A stretch of DNA of 37,799 nt from a virus. The stretch is from IMG/VR virus record IMGVR_UViG_3300031902_000027, positions 1-37,799 of that record; one strand, 5' to 3'. The translations under genes and the position numbers were made by a program. Under the pieces are notes generated by a model. It ran no database searches. It was not told where the DNA came from and saw only the letters and a list, made by a program, of their open reading frames with translations. Shown here piece after piece: positions 13,565 through 22,163 of the stretch (position 1 is its first letter; each line of letters opens with the position of its first letter).

Positions 13565-15042
13565 CAATAATATTCCTCGATGATTATGATGCCACTGCCG
13601 CCATCGCCACCGGAGCCACCGTTACTCGCTGGCCTACCTGCTCCAGAGCCTCCCGCGCCGACCGCGTAGTTAAAACCAGTAGGATTGACGAACAGTTTTT
13701 CACAGTAAGCGCCGGAACCACCACCACCGCCGCCCAGACCATAACCGGGGAAACCGCCACCGCCGCCGCCGCCGCCGCTATTAGCCGGCGCAGCTCCGCC
13801 GCTTCCGGTCCACCCGCCATAGCCTCGTCCACCGCGAGGCCCCGGCTGACCTTCACCACCATAGAAAACATTTTGAGCACCGCCAGCTCCCCATGTGCCG
13901 GGGCCGGTGTTGCCGTACAAACTGATATCACCGCCACTCGCGATTGCAGGGCCATTAGGTCCATAGCCCGGTGCTGGCCCGGCAGAACCACCACCGGCAA
14001 CCATCGAGCCGAATGTTGTGTTGCTGCCATTGTTGCCGCCTTGCGCTCCGCTGCCGCCACCACCGCCCTGTCCGCCGCCGCCCCACATGACGACGAGGAT
14101 AGCGTAACAAAGCGAGATCGATGACGGTGGATAGTATGAGCCCGAACCGCTCAAGAAGATCGTGCGGGTCCAGAACGATGGAATTTTAGCGACGGCTAAG
14201 CCGGCTCGCGCGACTGCGGGGCTTGCCAGATCGGATAGGTTATTTGCCGGGAGTAGGACGTTGGCGACATTGAATGCCTTAAATGCAACGATGGCGATCA
14301 GATCGCCAGCCCGGGCCGCCGCTCCAATCGTAACCGACGTGCCGTCCGTCGCTACAAAATCCGCCCGATTGATTTTCCAGCCGTTGACGAACACCTCGAT
14401 AAATGGCGCGGTGTAATTCAGCGTCGCGCCGTTGGCATCGACTCCACTGAAAGCAGCCTGCCCAGCCGCCGCCGTAAATTCGAATTGGGCAAAAGCGTTG
14501 CCCGAGCCGGGTGGTCCGGTGTCGCCTTTGATGCCCTGAGGGCCGATGTCACCTTTTGCCGCCAGCAACAACCATTTGCCAGCGGCGAGATCGTTCGCGA
14601 ACGCAGTCGAGTTATGAGCGACGGCGCAGATGTAGGTCGAGCCGGCGACTGTTACGAGGCTCTTGGGGCTCGCGGTGACGTAGGCTATCCCGGTCGCCCA
14701 CGCTACTGGCAGTGCCCATGCATCGCCGCCAACCGGCCCGGCAATGCCTTGAATACCTTGAATGCCCTGCAACCCGATTAAGCCGATATCGCCCTTGGGA
14801 CCAACCGGCCCGACAATACCTTGAATGCCTTGAATACCTTGAATGCCTTGAATGCCTGTGTCGCCTTGTTGGCCACCTGCACCGGTATCGCCTTTGTCTC
14901 CGTGAAGACCTTGGAGCCCGATTGGTCCTTGCTCCGGTACGGTGAGCACCAGAACATCGTCAATCGAAACGATTGCCACGACGTCATCAGGCTCGGCTGT
15001 GATAGTGACAGGGTCAAGAAGCGTGACCGTAATGTCACTCAT
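13564..15042 (-). CDS. Tail fibre with collagen-like and Gly-rich domains
   Basis: A 492-residue fibre. Residues 1-35 form a virion-side beta segment (MSDITVTLLDPVTITAEP). Residues 38-110 are collagen-like Gly-x-y triplets, including repeated GIQGIQ. A central globular part follows (FAQFEFTAAAGQAAFSGVDA...FIEVFVNGWKINR, a common fibre module). The last 190 residues are an extreme glycine-rich domain ending in GSGIIIIEEYY, the usual end of Gly-rich fibre adhesins. Trimerisation and receptor binding are the expected roles. The ATG at 15042 overlaps the previous stop, so the frame to 15081 is not used. Confidence 0.8.
   Translation of the reverse strand: MSDITVTLLDPVTITAEPDDVVAIVSIDDVLVLTVPEQGPIGLQGLHGDKGDTGAGGQQGDTGIQGIQGIQGIQGIVGPVGPKGDIGLIGLQGIQGIQGIAGPVGGDAWALPVAWATGIAYVTASPKSLVTVAGSTYICAVAHNSTAFANDLAAGKWLLLAAKGDIGPQGIKGDTGPPGSGNAFAQFEFTAAAGQAAFSGVDANGATLNYTAPFIEVFVNGWKINRADFVATDGTSVTIGAAARAGDLIAIVAFKAFNVANVLLPANNLSDLASPAVARAGLAVAKIPSFWTRTIFLSGSGSYYPPSSISLCYAILVVMWGGGGQGGGGGSGAQGGNNGSNTTFGSMVAGGGSAGPAPGYGPNGPAIASGGDISLYGNTGPGTWGAGGAQNVFYGGEGQPGPRGGRGYGGWTGSGGAAPANSGGGGGGGGFPGYGLGGGGGGSGAYCEKLFVNPTGFNYAVGAGGSGAGRPASNGGSGGDGGSGIIIIEEYY
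14746..14861. repeat. Collagen-triplet DNA repeats in fibre gene
   Basis: The 9-base unit CCTTGAAT(A/G) recurs in two clusters (about 14746-14770 and 14818-14858), encoding the Gly-Ile-Gln triplets of the fibre. Such direct repeats allow gain or loss of triplets by recombination without a frameshift. Confidence 0.7.
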
Positions 15043-15383
15043 CGCGTTGGACCAATCGTGTGCGTCAATGACCCTTGCCAAATTTCCTCTGTGATCTGGT
15101 CCGGACGCTTGCGAATGAGGGACTGTTCATAAACATTTGCTGGCAAACGAGAGAGAACATCGAGCGGCATTTTAAGCGTGAACGTACCAGCAGTGGGGTC
15201 AGTAATGATTATGTCGCCGTTGTCGGTTGATAGGTCGAGCGCAACGGTCGCGTCAGCGGCCTTCACGCGCGCCATCATGTGAAGAGTCGACCCTGTCAAA
15301 TCGATTGGCACGCCGGCAATGGTTTTATAAACGAATGACCGAATAAAATCGGCATCGCTGCGCGTGCTGATATCGACGATCAT
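15039..15383 (-). CDS. Putative tail/fibre structural protein (BppU-like N-terminus)
   Basis: A 114-residue, beta-rich protein: FIRSFVYKTIAGVPIDLTGSTLHMMARVK, a strand pair, then TAGTFTLKMP and YEQSLIR. The D-L-T-G...R pattern is reminiscent of N-terminal domains of baseplate upper proteins and other small fibre-attachment proteins. The start at 15383 overlaps the previous stop as ATGA; the frame to 15473 is a shadow. Assignment is by resemblance and position only. Confidence 0.55.
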   Translation of the reverse strand: MIVDISTRSDADFIRSFVYKTIAGVPIDLTGSTLHMMARVKAADATVALDLSTDNGDIIITDPTAGTFTLKMPLDVLSRLPANVYEQSLIRKRPDQITEEIWQGSLTHTIGPTR

Positions 15384-15925
15384 TTGAATGCCGCGTCTAT
15401 CTGAGCCGTCGTTGTAATTGTCGGTGGTGTGGCGATTAAGCCGGGCACCAACGTCGCAAACGATTGAAAGCAACTCTGAACATGAGATAGGACGGCATCA
15501 GATATTGCGATGATCTGCGCAGCGGTCAGCACTGTTATTGAACCATCAGCCCCAACCCATGGCGTTGTGAATGCGCTATCGGCGTTAGCCTTGACACGTG
15601 CACCCAGAATCATCTGCTTGGATCGATCATCGGTCGCGACGAGTACGCCGTTGACCGTGATGCCTGCGACCTCTTTGACCCAACGCGCGTTTGAGGCATA
15701 AGCGATCAAGCCATCGGGACTCGGCACGGTAATACCTGACGCTTGCACCGCCAGCACTGCGATCAGATTGTGCTCCGTATCGATACGTGTCGGGCAATTT
15801 CCGACCGCAACCCACGCCTGATAAGTCTCATCAGCAACAGGGACGTAAATGCTGCGCGCGCTAGAAAAGACTTCTGTCACGCTATCAGCGACGATCCAGT
15901 ACCAATTGAACACATTGAAATACAT
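15380..15925 (-). CDS. Tail-fibre assembly-like protein (DUF4376-like)
   Basis: A 181-residue protein. The N-terminal 70 residues resemble fibre-assembly proteins (an ETYQAWVAVGN segment and an Asp/Tyr-rich start). The C-terminal 90 residues match the DUF4376 pattern as I remember it: VLVATDDRSKQMILGARVKA, then TAAQIIAISDAVLSHVQSCFQ and TTAQIDAAF. This domain is found on fibre-assembly and fibre-attached proteins. It follows the beta-helix fibre gene, as a chaperone gene would. Confidence 0.65.
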   Translation of the reverse strand: MYFNVFNWYWIVADSVTEVFSSARSIYVPVADETYQAWVAVGNCPTRIDTEHNLIAVLAVQASGITVPSPDGLIAYASNARWVKEVAGITVNGVLVATDDRSKQMILGARVKANADSAFTTPWVGADGSITVLTAAQIIAISDAVLSHVQSCFQSFATLVPGLIATPPTITTTAQIDAAFK

Positions 15926-15945
15926 GACGGTGTTTTCCTCGCAAT

Positions 15946-17301
15946 TTAAAAATACTGGCCGCCTGATGCGGCGATGCCAGCGACGCTGCCGGGATAGTAG
16001 GAAGCGCCACCGCCATGCGAAGTAAGAATGGCGTTCGCCTGCACTTGGTATTTAATCCCCGACCAATTTGAGACGCCAGACATGCCGTTGAACCAAACTT
16101 CTCCAAACGCCAGTGCGTAGCAATTAACAAAGCCACCGCCGTTCAAGCCGCCGTAAATGCCATTGATGTTCAGGATTGGAAGCTGTCCGCCGTTCGGTTG
16201 AATGATCGAGTTGGTGCCGAGATAAATGTGCCAACCAGAAGTCATGCCGGGATTTGCCCCCCGCGCATTGCCGTTAATGATCCACTTATTTCCCATCGAG
16301 ACAACGGCAGCTTGCGTTACGCCAAGATGCGAACCGTTACAGTGCCCGAATGAGATATCAAGTAATTGAAGCGATGTGCCCGTGCCTGAAACATTGAAGC
16401 CGCACATAGGTTCGTTCGTATAGGTGCCGTCCGACTGCACCTGAAAACCTTGCATCGAATGATTGTTGCCGCAATTCTGTGCGCCGACCGCCGACTTTCC
16501 ATTTCCATTGATCACGCAATTCGGAGGCGTCGCGATATCGCCAACCCAATAAACCGTGCCGCTACCAGCCATTTGACCCAAGCCAAGTGCGTCGTAAGTA
16601 CCGGGACTGAACACATGGACGTTGATGTTGTGGCCGTTGAGATTGTAGTTCGCGATAGTGTTCATTACCTTCTGCAAGGTTGCAAACGGCCCATGTATTC
16701 CGCTCACCGCCGCTGTTGTGCCGTCATTAAGATCATCAGCGCCGGGGCCACCGACATAGTAGTCGAGCGTCGCTGTTAGAAAGACCGGCGCACCGGTAAC
16801 GCCGGGTGCGGAGCCGACCGCATTCGACCATGCGAGTTGAAATTTATTCCCATCAAAAGCGAGACAGCCAACCGAACCCGCGCGCAACTCAAGAGGCAGA
16901 AGCGGTGTCCGATCCGTAGGATGCACAATCTCGACGAATGGAAGGCCACTTATGCTCGCGGCAGATGACCCGGTGTTATCATGCCCAAAGATGGTGATGA
17001 ATTGCATACCCTTCGTGAGAGCAGTCACGGGAGGCTGCACGGCAAGAGAGACTTGGTTTGCTGCGCCGATGTCGTCGCCGTAAATCAGTCTTCCACTTTG
17101 AACGCCTTTCGCGACCTGATGCAGATCATTGTCCGATGGCACCAAACCAGCATCCGTGATCAGGTTGACGATCTCACGTTGCGGGTTCTCTAATGACGCC
17201 GCTGGAGGAATCGAGCCGGCTGTCCCGGTTGACGGATTGCCGTTGATGTAGGGCGCGTCCGGATCAGCGACGCCATAGGGAGCTACGTATTTCAATTGCA
17301 T
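15946..17301 (-). CDS. Tail fibre or tailspike with beta-helix region
   Basis: A 451-residue protein. Residues 1-60 hold a fibre N-terminal pattern (IPPAASLENPQREIVNLITDAGLVPS). Residues 80-170 are a connector domain. Residues 180-451 contain the DLNDGTTAAVSGIHGPFATLQKVMNTI segment that starts many right-handed beta-helix spikes, followed by short repeating strand and turn units rich in Gly, Asn and Val. Beta-helix spikes bind or cut surface polysaccharide; no catalytic residues can be identified by eye. It lies directly after the gp48-like baseplate gene, where the Mu fibre gene would be. Confidence 0.75.
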   Translation of the reverse strand: MQLKYVAPYGVADPDAPYINGNPSTGTAGSIPPAASLENPQREIVNLITDAGLVPSDNDLHQVAKGVQSGRLIYGDDIGAANQVSLAVQPPVTALTKGMQFITIFGHDNTGSSAASISGLPFVEIVHPTDRTPLLPLELRAGSVGCLAFDGNKFQLAWSNAVGSAPGVTGAPVFLTATLDYYVGGPGADDLNDGTTAAVSGIHGPFATLQKVMNTIANYNLNGHNINVHVFSPGTYDALGLGQMAGSGTVYWVGDIATPPNCVINGNGKSAVGAQNCGNNHSMQGFQVQSDGTYTNEPMCGFNVSGTGTSLQLLDISFGHCNGSHLGVTQAAVVSMGNKWIINGNARGANPGMTSGWHIYLGTNSIIQPNGGQLPILNINGIYGGLNGGGFVNCYALAFGEVWFNGMSGVSNWSGIKYQVQANAILTSHGGGASYYPGSVAGIAASGGQYF

Positions 17302-17317
17302 TCTCCATGGCTAAGTG

Positions 17318-18010
17318 TCACGGCGTACCAGCCATGGCACCACCCGTTTCCAAACCTGAATAGTCAAAAATAATCTCGGTGTGACTCGGCTTGTATCTGC
17401 GCAACATGCACTCAAGATCAGTCGCCAAAGCGATTCTGAGATGGTGATCAACGCCGGCCTGTCCACTCGACGCACGAAACCAAGTCAACCGAGTGCGGCC
17501 GACATGAACCTGCCAATAGAAGCGATTGTCTGGCGGGCCAAGAACGTATGGATAATCGCTGTAAACACCATCAACCAACGTGCGATTATCACCAACACGA
17601 TCAATGCCGACCATGAAAGGTCGAAATTCAGATATCGTAATCGTGTAGCCAATGGCCGCCGCTAGACCGATGAAGAACGCACGTGATTGCGCACCGAGCA
17701 TCGTCATACGAACGACAAGCGCGGTGCGTCGGTCGCCGACAGTAAGAGGCTCAGCAAGACATTTATCAGGCAGACCGAACGCACGTTCCCAATCCGGCAA
17801 CAGCGCGGTTGTCGTGCGAGGATCACTCTCGATAGTCAGCAGATTAGCTGCTGATGTCTCGACCGGATCGCCCCATAGATCAGCAAGGCCCTTGATGACG
17901 TTCTGCAGAACCGTATCTTGGCTGCGAGGCCATGCTGGACCAGTTGGCAATAGATTATTGAAGCCCTGAACGTAATCATTAGAGCTACGTTGATTCCATT
18001 GTTCAGTCAT
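17318..18010 (-). CDS. Mu gp48-like baseplate protein (DUF2313)
   Basis: A 230-residue baseplate wedge protein. The opening (YVQGFNNLLPTGPAWPRSQDTVLQNVIKGLADLWG) is the DUF2313/YmfQ signature. Motifs RTTTALLPDWERAFGLPD, GDRRTALVVRMT and FFIGLAAAIGYTITISEFRPF follow in the usual order. It connects the baseplate J protein to fibres. It overlaps the gp47 gene by 8 bases. Confidence 0.9.
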   Translation of the reverse strand: MTEQWNQRSSNDYVQGFNNLLPTGPAWPRSQDTVLQNVIKGLADLWGDPVETSAANLLTIESDPRTTTALLPDWERAFGLPDKCLAEPLTVGDRRTALVVRMTMLGAQSRAFFIGLAAAIGYTITISEFRPFMVGIDRVGDNRTLVDGVYSDYPYVLGPPDNRFYWQVHVGRTRLTWFRASSGQAGVDHHLRIALATDLECMLRRYKPSHTEIIFDYSGLETGGAMAGTP

Positions 18011-19094
18011 AGATGATTGACCCGAGCACGGCGAGGCAACCGGCGTTTGGCATAACGTGGTCGGCCATCGTCAATGTGAAACTCTCGACCCCGACAGCGC
18101 TTAGGATCGCGTCGGAGACCCACGAGGCCCAGATCGTCTGTGCAGGTTGCGATACGCCATCGATTGAAACGGCTGGTGCTGCCCTTTCATGGAGCATCGA
18201 AGTAACACTAAACTCAATTGCAGCACGCGTTGCGGCTGTGTCAGGTTCAAGATTCGAGATCGAAAAATCGATTGGTTCTTGAATCGGAGCAACGACAAAA
18301 AAGTCCTTAACCGTAACCGGCCGCTTAGTATCGAGATAGGCTTGCACTGAAGCGATATCGTCGGCGTTCGGAAAACCAGCGGCATCAGCGCGCAAATTAT
18401 CCATCATAAAGCGGACAGTAATCGTGCCCATACCCATCTCTAGTGGAGATGCCCATGCTCGCGTGACACCGGGAACAGCCTCGACCCATTGGACATAATC
18501 ATTCGCGTCGCCGCCCATCGGCGGCTGACGAATACGATCAAGAACCCGAACGCGTAGTTCGTTATCGATCTCCGCTTCAATTCCGTCAGTGATCGAAGAT
18601 ATAATGCCGCTTCCGTTGATGCCTGCAATTCCCGTCTCAAGAGATAGCGTTGAACCTACTACCAGTCCCGTGTGACCAGATGACAAAGCATTGATAACGA
18701 CATCGGTCGGAGTGTCTGCAATCATGGTTTCCGCGCGCGTGGCAAAACTATTGGAGGTGGCACCCGAACCGGTCAGGATTGTTCCTGCTGGCATCAAGAT
18801 CGCGCCTATCGAAGTGAGCTGAACGACGGCCGTCGCGTAAGTTGCGGTCTTGCGTCCCTGTTCTAACCAGATCGAAGCAAAGCGGTCTAGCCATTCAGTC
18901 TCTGCGGTGTCTGGCATGAGTTGAAGAGCGAGCCAGTCGATATAGAGCAACACCAGATAGGCAAGACCCGCATTCGAATCCGACATCACGCGCAAGACGC
19001 TATTGGGAATCATCGGCCCAGAGCGCAATTTCGCTTGCACGTTACTTCGATTGGTCGCGCGCAATTGCTCCAGCGTGGGAGTTACCCAAGGCAT
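18003..19094 (-). CDS. Mu gp47-like baseplate J protein
   Basis: A 363-residue baseplate assembly protein of the gpJ/gp47 family. It opens with MPWVTPTLEQLRATNRSNV. The AETEWLDRFASIWL segment near residue 60, the IAGINGSGIISSITDGIEAEIDNELRVRVLDRIRQPPMGGDANDYVQWVEAVPGVTRAWA block (about 170-225) and the MGTITVRFM strand are diagnostic. It forms the wedge that organises the baseplate round the hub. Confidence 0.92.
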   Translation of the reverse strand: MPWVTPTLEQLRATNRSNVQAKLRSGPMIPNSVLRVMSDSNAGLAYLVLLYIDWLALQLMPDTAETEWLDRFASIWLEQGRKTATYATAVVQLTSIGAILMPAGTILTGSGATSNSFATRAETMIADTPTDVVINALSSGHTGLVVGSTLSLETGIAGINGSGIISSITDGIEAEIDNELRVRVLDRIRQPPMGGDANDYVQWVEAVPGVTRAWASPLEMGMGTITVRFMMDNLRADAAGFPNADDIASVQAYLDTKRPVTVKDFFVVAPIQEPIDFSISNLEPDTAATRAAIEFSVTSMLHERAAPAVSIDGVSQPAQTIWASWVSDAILSAVGVESFTLTMADHVMPNAGCLAVLGSIIYD

Positions 19095-19122
19095 CGTGGC
19101 CGACCTTTCAGATGTGATGACT

Positions 19123-19623
19123 TTAGGAACCGGGAGAAAGTTCGATCCACAACGGTTGATAATCGAGCTGGATTGCAGTCTTTGGCCCGCGATAGATCAT
19201 GATCCGCGCTGTGATCCGCTGCGTGCCGACCTGAGCGGCCGTGACCGTGATCTGTGAACAGAGTTTTGCAGTGATGAACGGCTGCAACGCCGCCTTGATG
19301 TACTTTTGAACACGGACGAGAGTTGCGCCTTCGCGTGCCTCCGGCCCAACGATCTTCGCACGCGTGAGCAGCCATAGGCATGAGCCAATTGGCCAGCCTT
19401 GCCAGATCGCTTCGGCTTGATGATCAGCCCACCAGCCGCGACGGTCGGAGCTGCGTGGGTCCGGAAGAACGTCGCTCGGATAGGCCAGAGCATCGGTGTT
19501 GAGAGCGACAATGATCGCAGACACCAGTTGTTCTGTCTCATCAAGCAAGCCGGTCGAAGTCTGCAACCAATCGAAGGTTATGATGTCTGGTGTGTCGACC
19601 GTAACGAGACGAACATCAGGCAT
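19123..19623 (-). CDS. Mu gp46-like baseplate protein (gp25-like)
   Basis: A 166-residue baseplate protein. DVLPDPRSSDRRGWWADHQA...WPIGSCLWLLTRAK (about residues 50-90) is the characteristic gp46 block, followed by a region with helices that contact the sheath. The family is related to T4 gp25, which nucleates sheath assembly. It sits in the expected place between gp45 and gp47. Confidence 0.88.
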   Translation of the reverse strand: MPDVRLVTVDTPDIITFDWLQTSTGLLDETEQLVSAIIVALNTDALAYPSDVLPDPRSSDRRGWWADHQAEAIWQGWPIGSCLWLLTRAKIVGPEAREGATLVRVQKYIKAALQPFITAKLCSQITVTAAQVGTQRITARIMIYRGPKTAIQLDYQPLWIELSPGS

Positions 19624-19632
19624 CGCTTAATC

Positions 19633-20400
19633 CTATCCGGCGTTTGGAGGATCGCTTGCGCCGTCAACCCATGGCGGGGTTGCGAGATTGGCAGCCCCCT
19701 TGGAATTCACATTGCCAACGGCCTTGATGAAAGCGTTTGCGGTCGCGTACAGCGTCGCCGCGACACCCTTGAGCAAAGCATTTCCAGCCGCGACCAGTTT
19801 GATATCGGCCTTAGCATTCACAGTGAAAGAATTGCAGTTGAAGACGAGGTCTTTGGCATGATTGATCGTGAGCGAGTTCTTATCGAGCGTCATGTTGATC
19901 GCAGCCGGTCGACCAGCTTGCTGAATCTGGTTGAGCTTCACACCGTTCGCGTCAGCCTTCGAATCTTGCGGAAGCTTGTCGTCATCCATGATCTGCATGA
20001 CGATTTTTTTGCTGTTCGGTGCGGAGACGTGGACGCCATCGCGCTTAATGTGGACCTGATGGCCCTGATCATCATGCAATGCGACCTCGCCATCTGCTAA
20101 CTTGTAGAGCCGGAAACGTCGATCACCACTTGCGACATTGATCGCGTGAGACCGATTACTGCCCATGAACAACGTCATGCCTTCAGCGCCTTCGGCCTTC
20201 TCGCCTTCTCCTGTCGGCTTTTGTGGCACGTTCACGAACCCATAAGGGTGCATGTGCTCAATCGTATCCATCTGTTCGCCGGCAAAGCCGTGGAGCAAAT
20301 GCTGCTGAACAGGCTTTGTATCGTCAACTTTCTGCACTGGCATGCGCGACATCGAGTTGCCGTGACGGTCAGCGCTATCAGCGGGAGCGAGCCATTTCAT
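19633..20400 (-). CDS. Mu gp45-like baseplate spike protein
   Basis: A 255-residue protein. An OB-fold-like N-terminal segment (MPVQKVDDTKPVQQHLLHGFAGEQMDTIEHMHPYGF) is the gp45 pattern, and EGMTLFMGSNRSHAINVASGDRRFRLYKLADGEVALHDDQGH leads into a beta-repeat C-terminus rich in hydrophobic strands (LVFNCNSFTVNAKADIKLVA). Gp45 makes the central spike that pierces the outer membrane. The metal-binding tip motif is not obvious. The start overlaps gpP's stop as ATGA. Confidence 0.8.
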   Translation of the reverse strand: MKWLAPADSADRHGNSMSRMPVQKVDDTKPVQQHLLHGFAGEQMDTIEHMHPYGFVNVPQKPTGEGEKAEGAEGMTLFMGSNRSHAINVASGDRRFRLYKLADGEVALHDDQGHQVHIKRDGVHVSAPNSKKIVMQIMDDDKLPQDSKADANGVKLNQIQQAGRPAAINMTLDKNSLTINHAKDLVFNCNSFTVNAKADIKLVAAGNALLKGVAATLYATANAFIKAVGNVNSKGAANLATPPWVDGASDPPNAG

Positions 20401-21473
20401 GGTGTTGGGTTAGCCCCTTCAACTCGTTCAGAGTTACCTAAACCGTTCTGATTTGTGATCAGAATGTCGGTAGTCGAACCTTCAGCGCTGCTCTGACGAT
20501 GAATAACACCCCTGATCATGAATTTCATTGAACCGCTTGGAACGAGCATCGGAGAGTTCACCGTGACACTCGACCCGACGTAATTCATCCAGAGATCGCC
20601 GCTGGCGACGAACCAGCCCTGAACCGTGACCAGACCGTCAACGCTCGAATACGCATTCGCATCCACCACATGATTGACGTTCATTTGTAACGATGGCTTA
20701 TCGGCCGCATTCGGCGCGATGAAATCAAGATTGCCGGGAGGGTGCGGTTGAAATGGCAACGGTGTCGTACCCTTCGCCGTCGTGCCAGCGCCTTGCGAAC
20801 CCTGATGATAGAATTGAGAAACGCCCTTGATGTTGACCGAGCTTTCGCTGACCTTCAGCATCACGCGCGCTTTGAGAATATTGACGCCTTCCTGCAAGGG
20901 TGCGGCGTCACCCTGCGGCCCGCGAAATGCAGCAACACCGCCTTTGCCGTCATCAATCATATGGAGATTGCGCAAGCGACAAAGCTGTTCGACAAACGCA
21001 AACCGGGATTGACCGATGGTCTCTGAAATGCGCGGGAAGACGAGGTCAGCCCCTTCAGGAGCACCGCGAATTGAAAACTTGACACCAACTTTTCCAAAAC
21101 ACGCTGATGCAATCTGTTGCAGGTTCTGATTGAGATACTGGCCCGGGACGCCATCGACAGTCGTTCGAACAATTGCCTCCACTTGAGACGCTATCCCAAT
21201 TTGAACAGCATGGGTTGTCGAGTCGTAGGCTGCTTGTCGGAGATAAACTGAACCGGTGATCGCGACAACGCCGCCAAGCGTAATCTCCGCTTCGTCGCCG
21301 GGAGCGAGCTTGAGATTCGAAAAACCAGCGCCGCCCGCAGTCGAAATTTCGGACACAGTCAGCATCGCATGATCCATCACGACGGGATAGACGCGTGAGA
21401 CCTCGACCGTTTCCCAGATGTCGTACTTCTGTCCGTTGGCAGTTACGGTGCAAATCTCTTGAGGTGTTGCCAT
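20397..21473 (-). CDS. P: Mu gpP-like baseplate hub protein
   Basis: A 358-residue hub protein (gp44/gpP, related to T4 gp27 and the phage late control D fold). Visible parts are an N-terminal beta domain with WETVEVSRVYPVVMDHAMLTVSE, the SVYLRQAAYDSTTHAVQIGIAS strand pair, and RISETIGQSRFAFVEQLCRLRNLHMIDDGKG near residue 165. A late PSGSMKFMIRGVIHRQSSAEGSTTDILITN segment is also typical. It forms the trimeric hub through which the tube and DNA pass. Confidence 0.88.
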   Translation of the reverse strand: MATPQEICTVTANGQKYDIWETVEVSRVYPVVMDHAMLTVSEISTAGGAGFSNLKLAPGDEAEITLGGVVAITGSVYLRQAAYDSTTHAVQIGIASQVEAIVRTTVDGVPGQYLNQNLQQIASACFGKVGVKFSIRGAPEGADLVFPRISETIGQSRFAFVEQLCRLRNLHMIDDGKGGVAAFRGPQGDAAPLQEGVNILKARVMLKVSESSVNIKGVSQFYHQGSQGAGTTAKGTTPLPFQPHPPGNLDFIAPNAADKPSLQMNVNHVVDANAYSSVDGLVTVQGWFVASGDLWMNYVGSSVTVNSPMLVPSGSMKFMIRGVIHRQSSAEGSTTDILITNQNGLGNSERVEGANPTP

Positions 21474-21476
21474 TCG

Positions 21477-22163
21477 TCAGCCCGACAACGCTGTACCGAC
21501 CGCAGGCATAAAGAGCGGGTGGATCGGGCGGTTCTGTGCGATCAATTCGTCATTGCGCGACGCGTCTGTATAGATGCGATGGGCCAGCCACAGTGACGGC
21601 ATGCGAGACGGAAACGTATAAGCGACGATACTAGGAAGAGTGAACGAGCGCGTTGCTAAATCTGTCGAGACAGCCGCATGAATGCCAACTAGAGCCGTGT
21701 AAGCGACATTGTCTTTGTTGTCTGCGGCGACCAGTTCGGCCTCACCAAACGCAATGTCGATTAGGTCAAAATATTCGTCGATCTGTTGACGAGAAGTAAA
21801 CACTGTCGCGGCGAGAATGCGTGCCTGTTCAGCGAGAGCCATCCGAATCGCGAAATTCTTCACCGCAGTTGCGACAACGCCGCCCGGGACCAGCGCAGTA
21901 GCAGTACCGCGAACGCTGTCCATACCAGAAAATGTCGTGCCAGATTGCTGTGCCGCCTCGAAACAATTTTGGAAAGCAATCCAGAAAGATGTCCCTCCTG
22001 CATATAGTTCGGCAGCGCCATTTACGATTAGCTTACCACATTTGAAATTGGTCTTCGCACCCTGCGTGCCGCTCAACCCGAAAATCGTCGCCTGCAGTGC
22101 CTTCAATATAATGTTGGTGAACGCAATCGCTTCATCATGATCGGCCTTCGCCATCACGGTCAT
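21477..22163 (-). CDS. N: DNA circularisation protein gpN, C-terminal part
   Basis: A 228-residue protein corresponding to the C-terminal part of Mu gpN. The end LWLAHRIYTDASRNDELIAQNRPIHPLFMP is the family's signature. In Mu the whole protein is one chain of about 490 residues; here the N-terminal domain is in a separate gene that ends across this start (ATGA). It belongs to the tail and baseplate connection; the name comes from a domain linked with DNA circularisation. Confidence 0.78.
   Translation of the reverse strand: MTVMAKADHDEAIAFTNIILKALQATIFGLSGTQGAKTNFKCGKLIVNGAAELYAGGTSFWIAFQNCFEAAQQSGTTFSGMDSVRGTATALVPGGVVATAVKNFAIRMALAEQARILAATVFTSRQQIDEYFDLIDIAFGEAELVAADNKDNVAYTALVGIHAAVSTDLATRSFTLPSIVAYTFPSRMPSLWLAHRIYTDASRNDELIAQNRPIHPLFMPAVGTALSG

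Noticed and set aside
13549-14124. Thr/Ala-rich 191-codon plus-strand frame
   Set aside because: Antisense to the Gly-rich fibre tip; composition follows from GGN codons.
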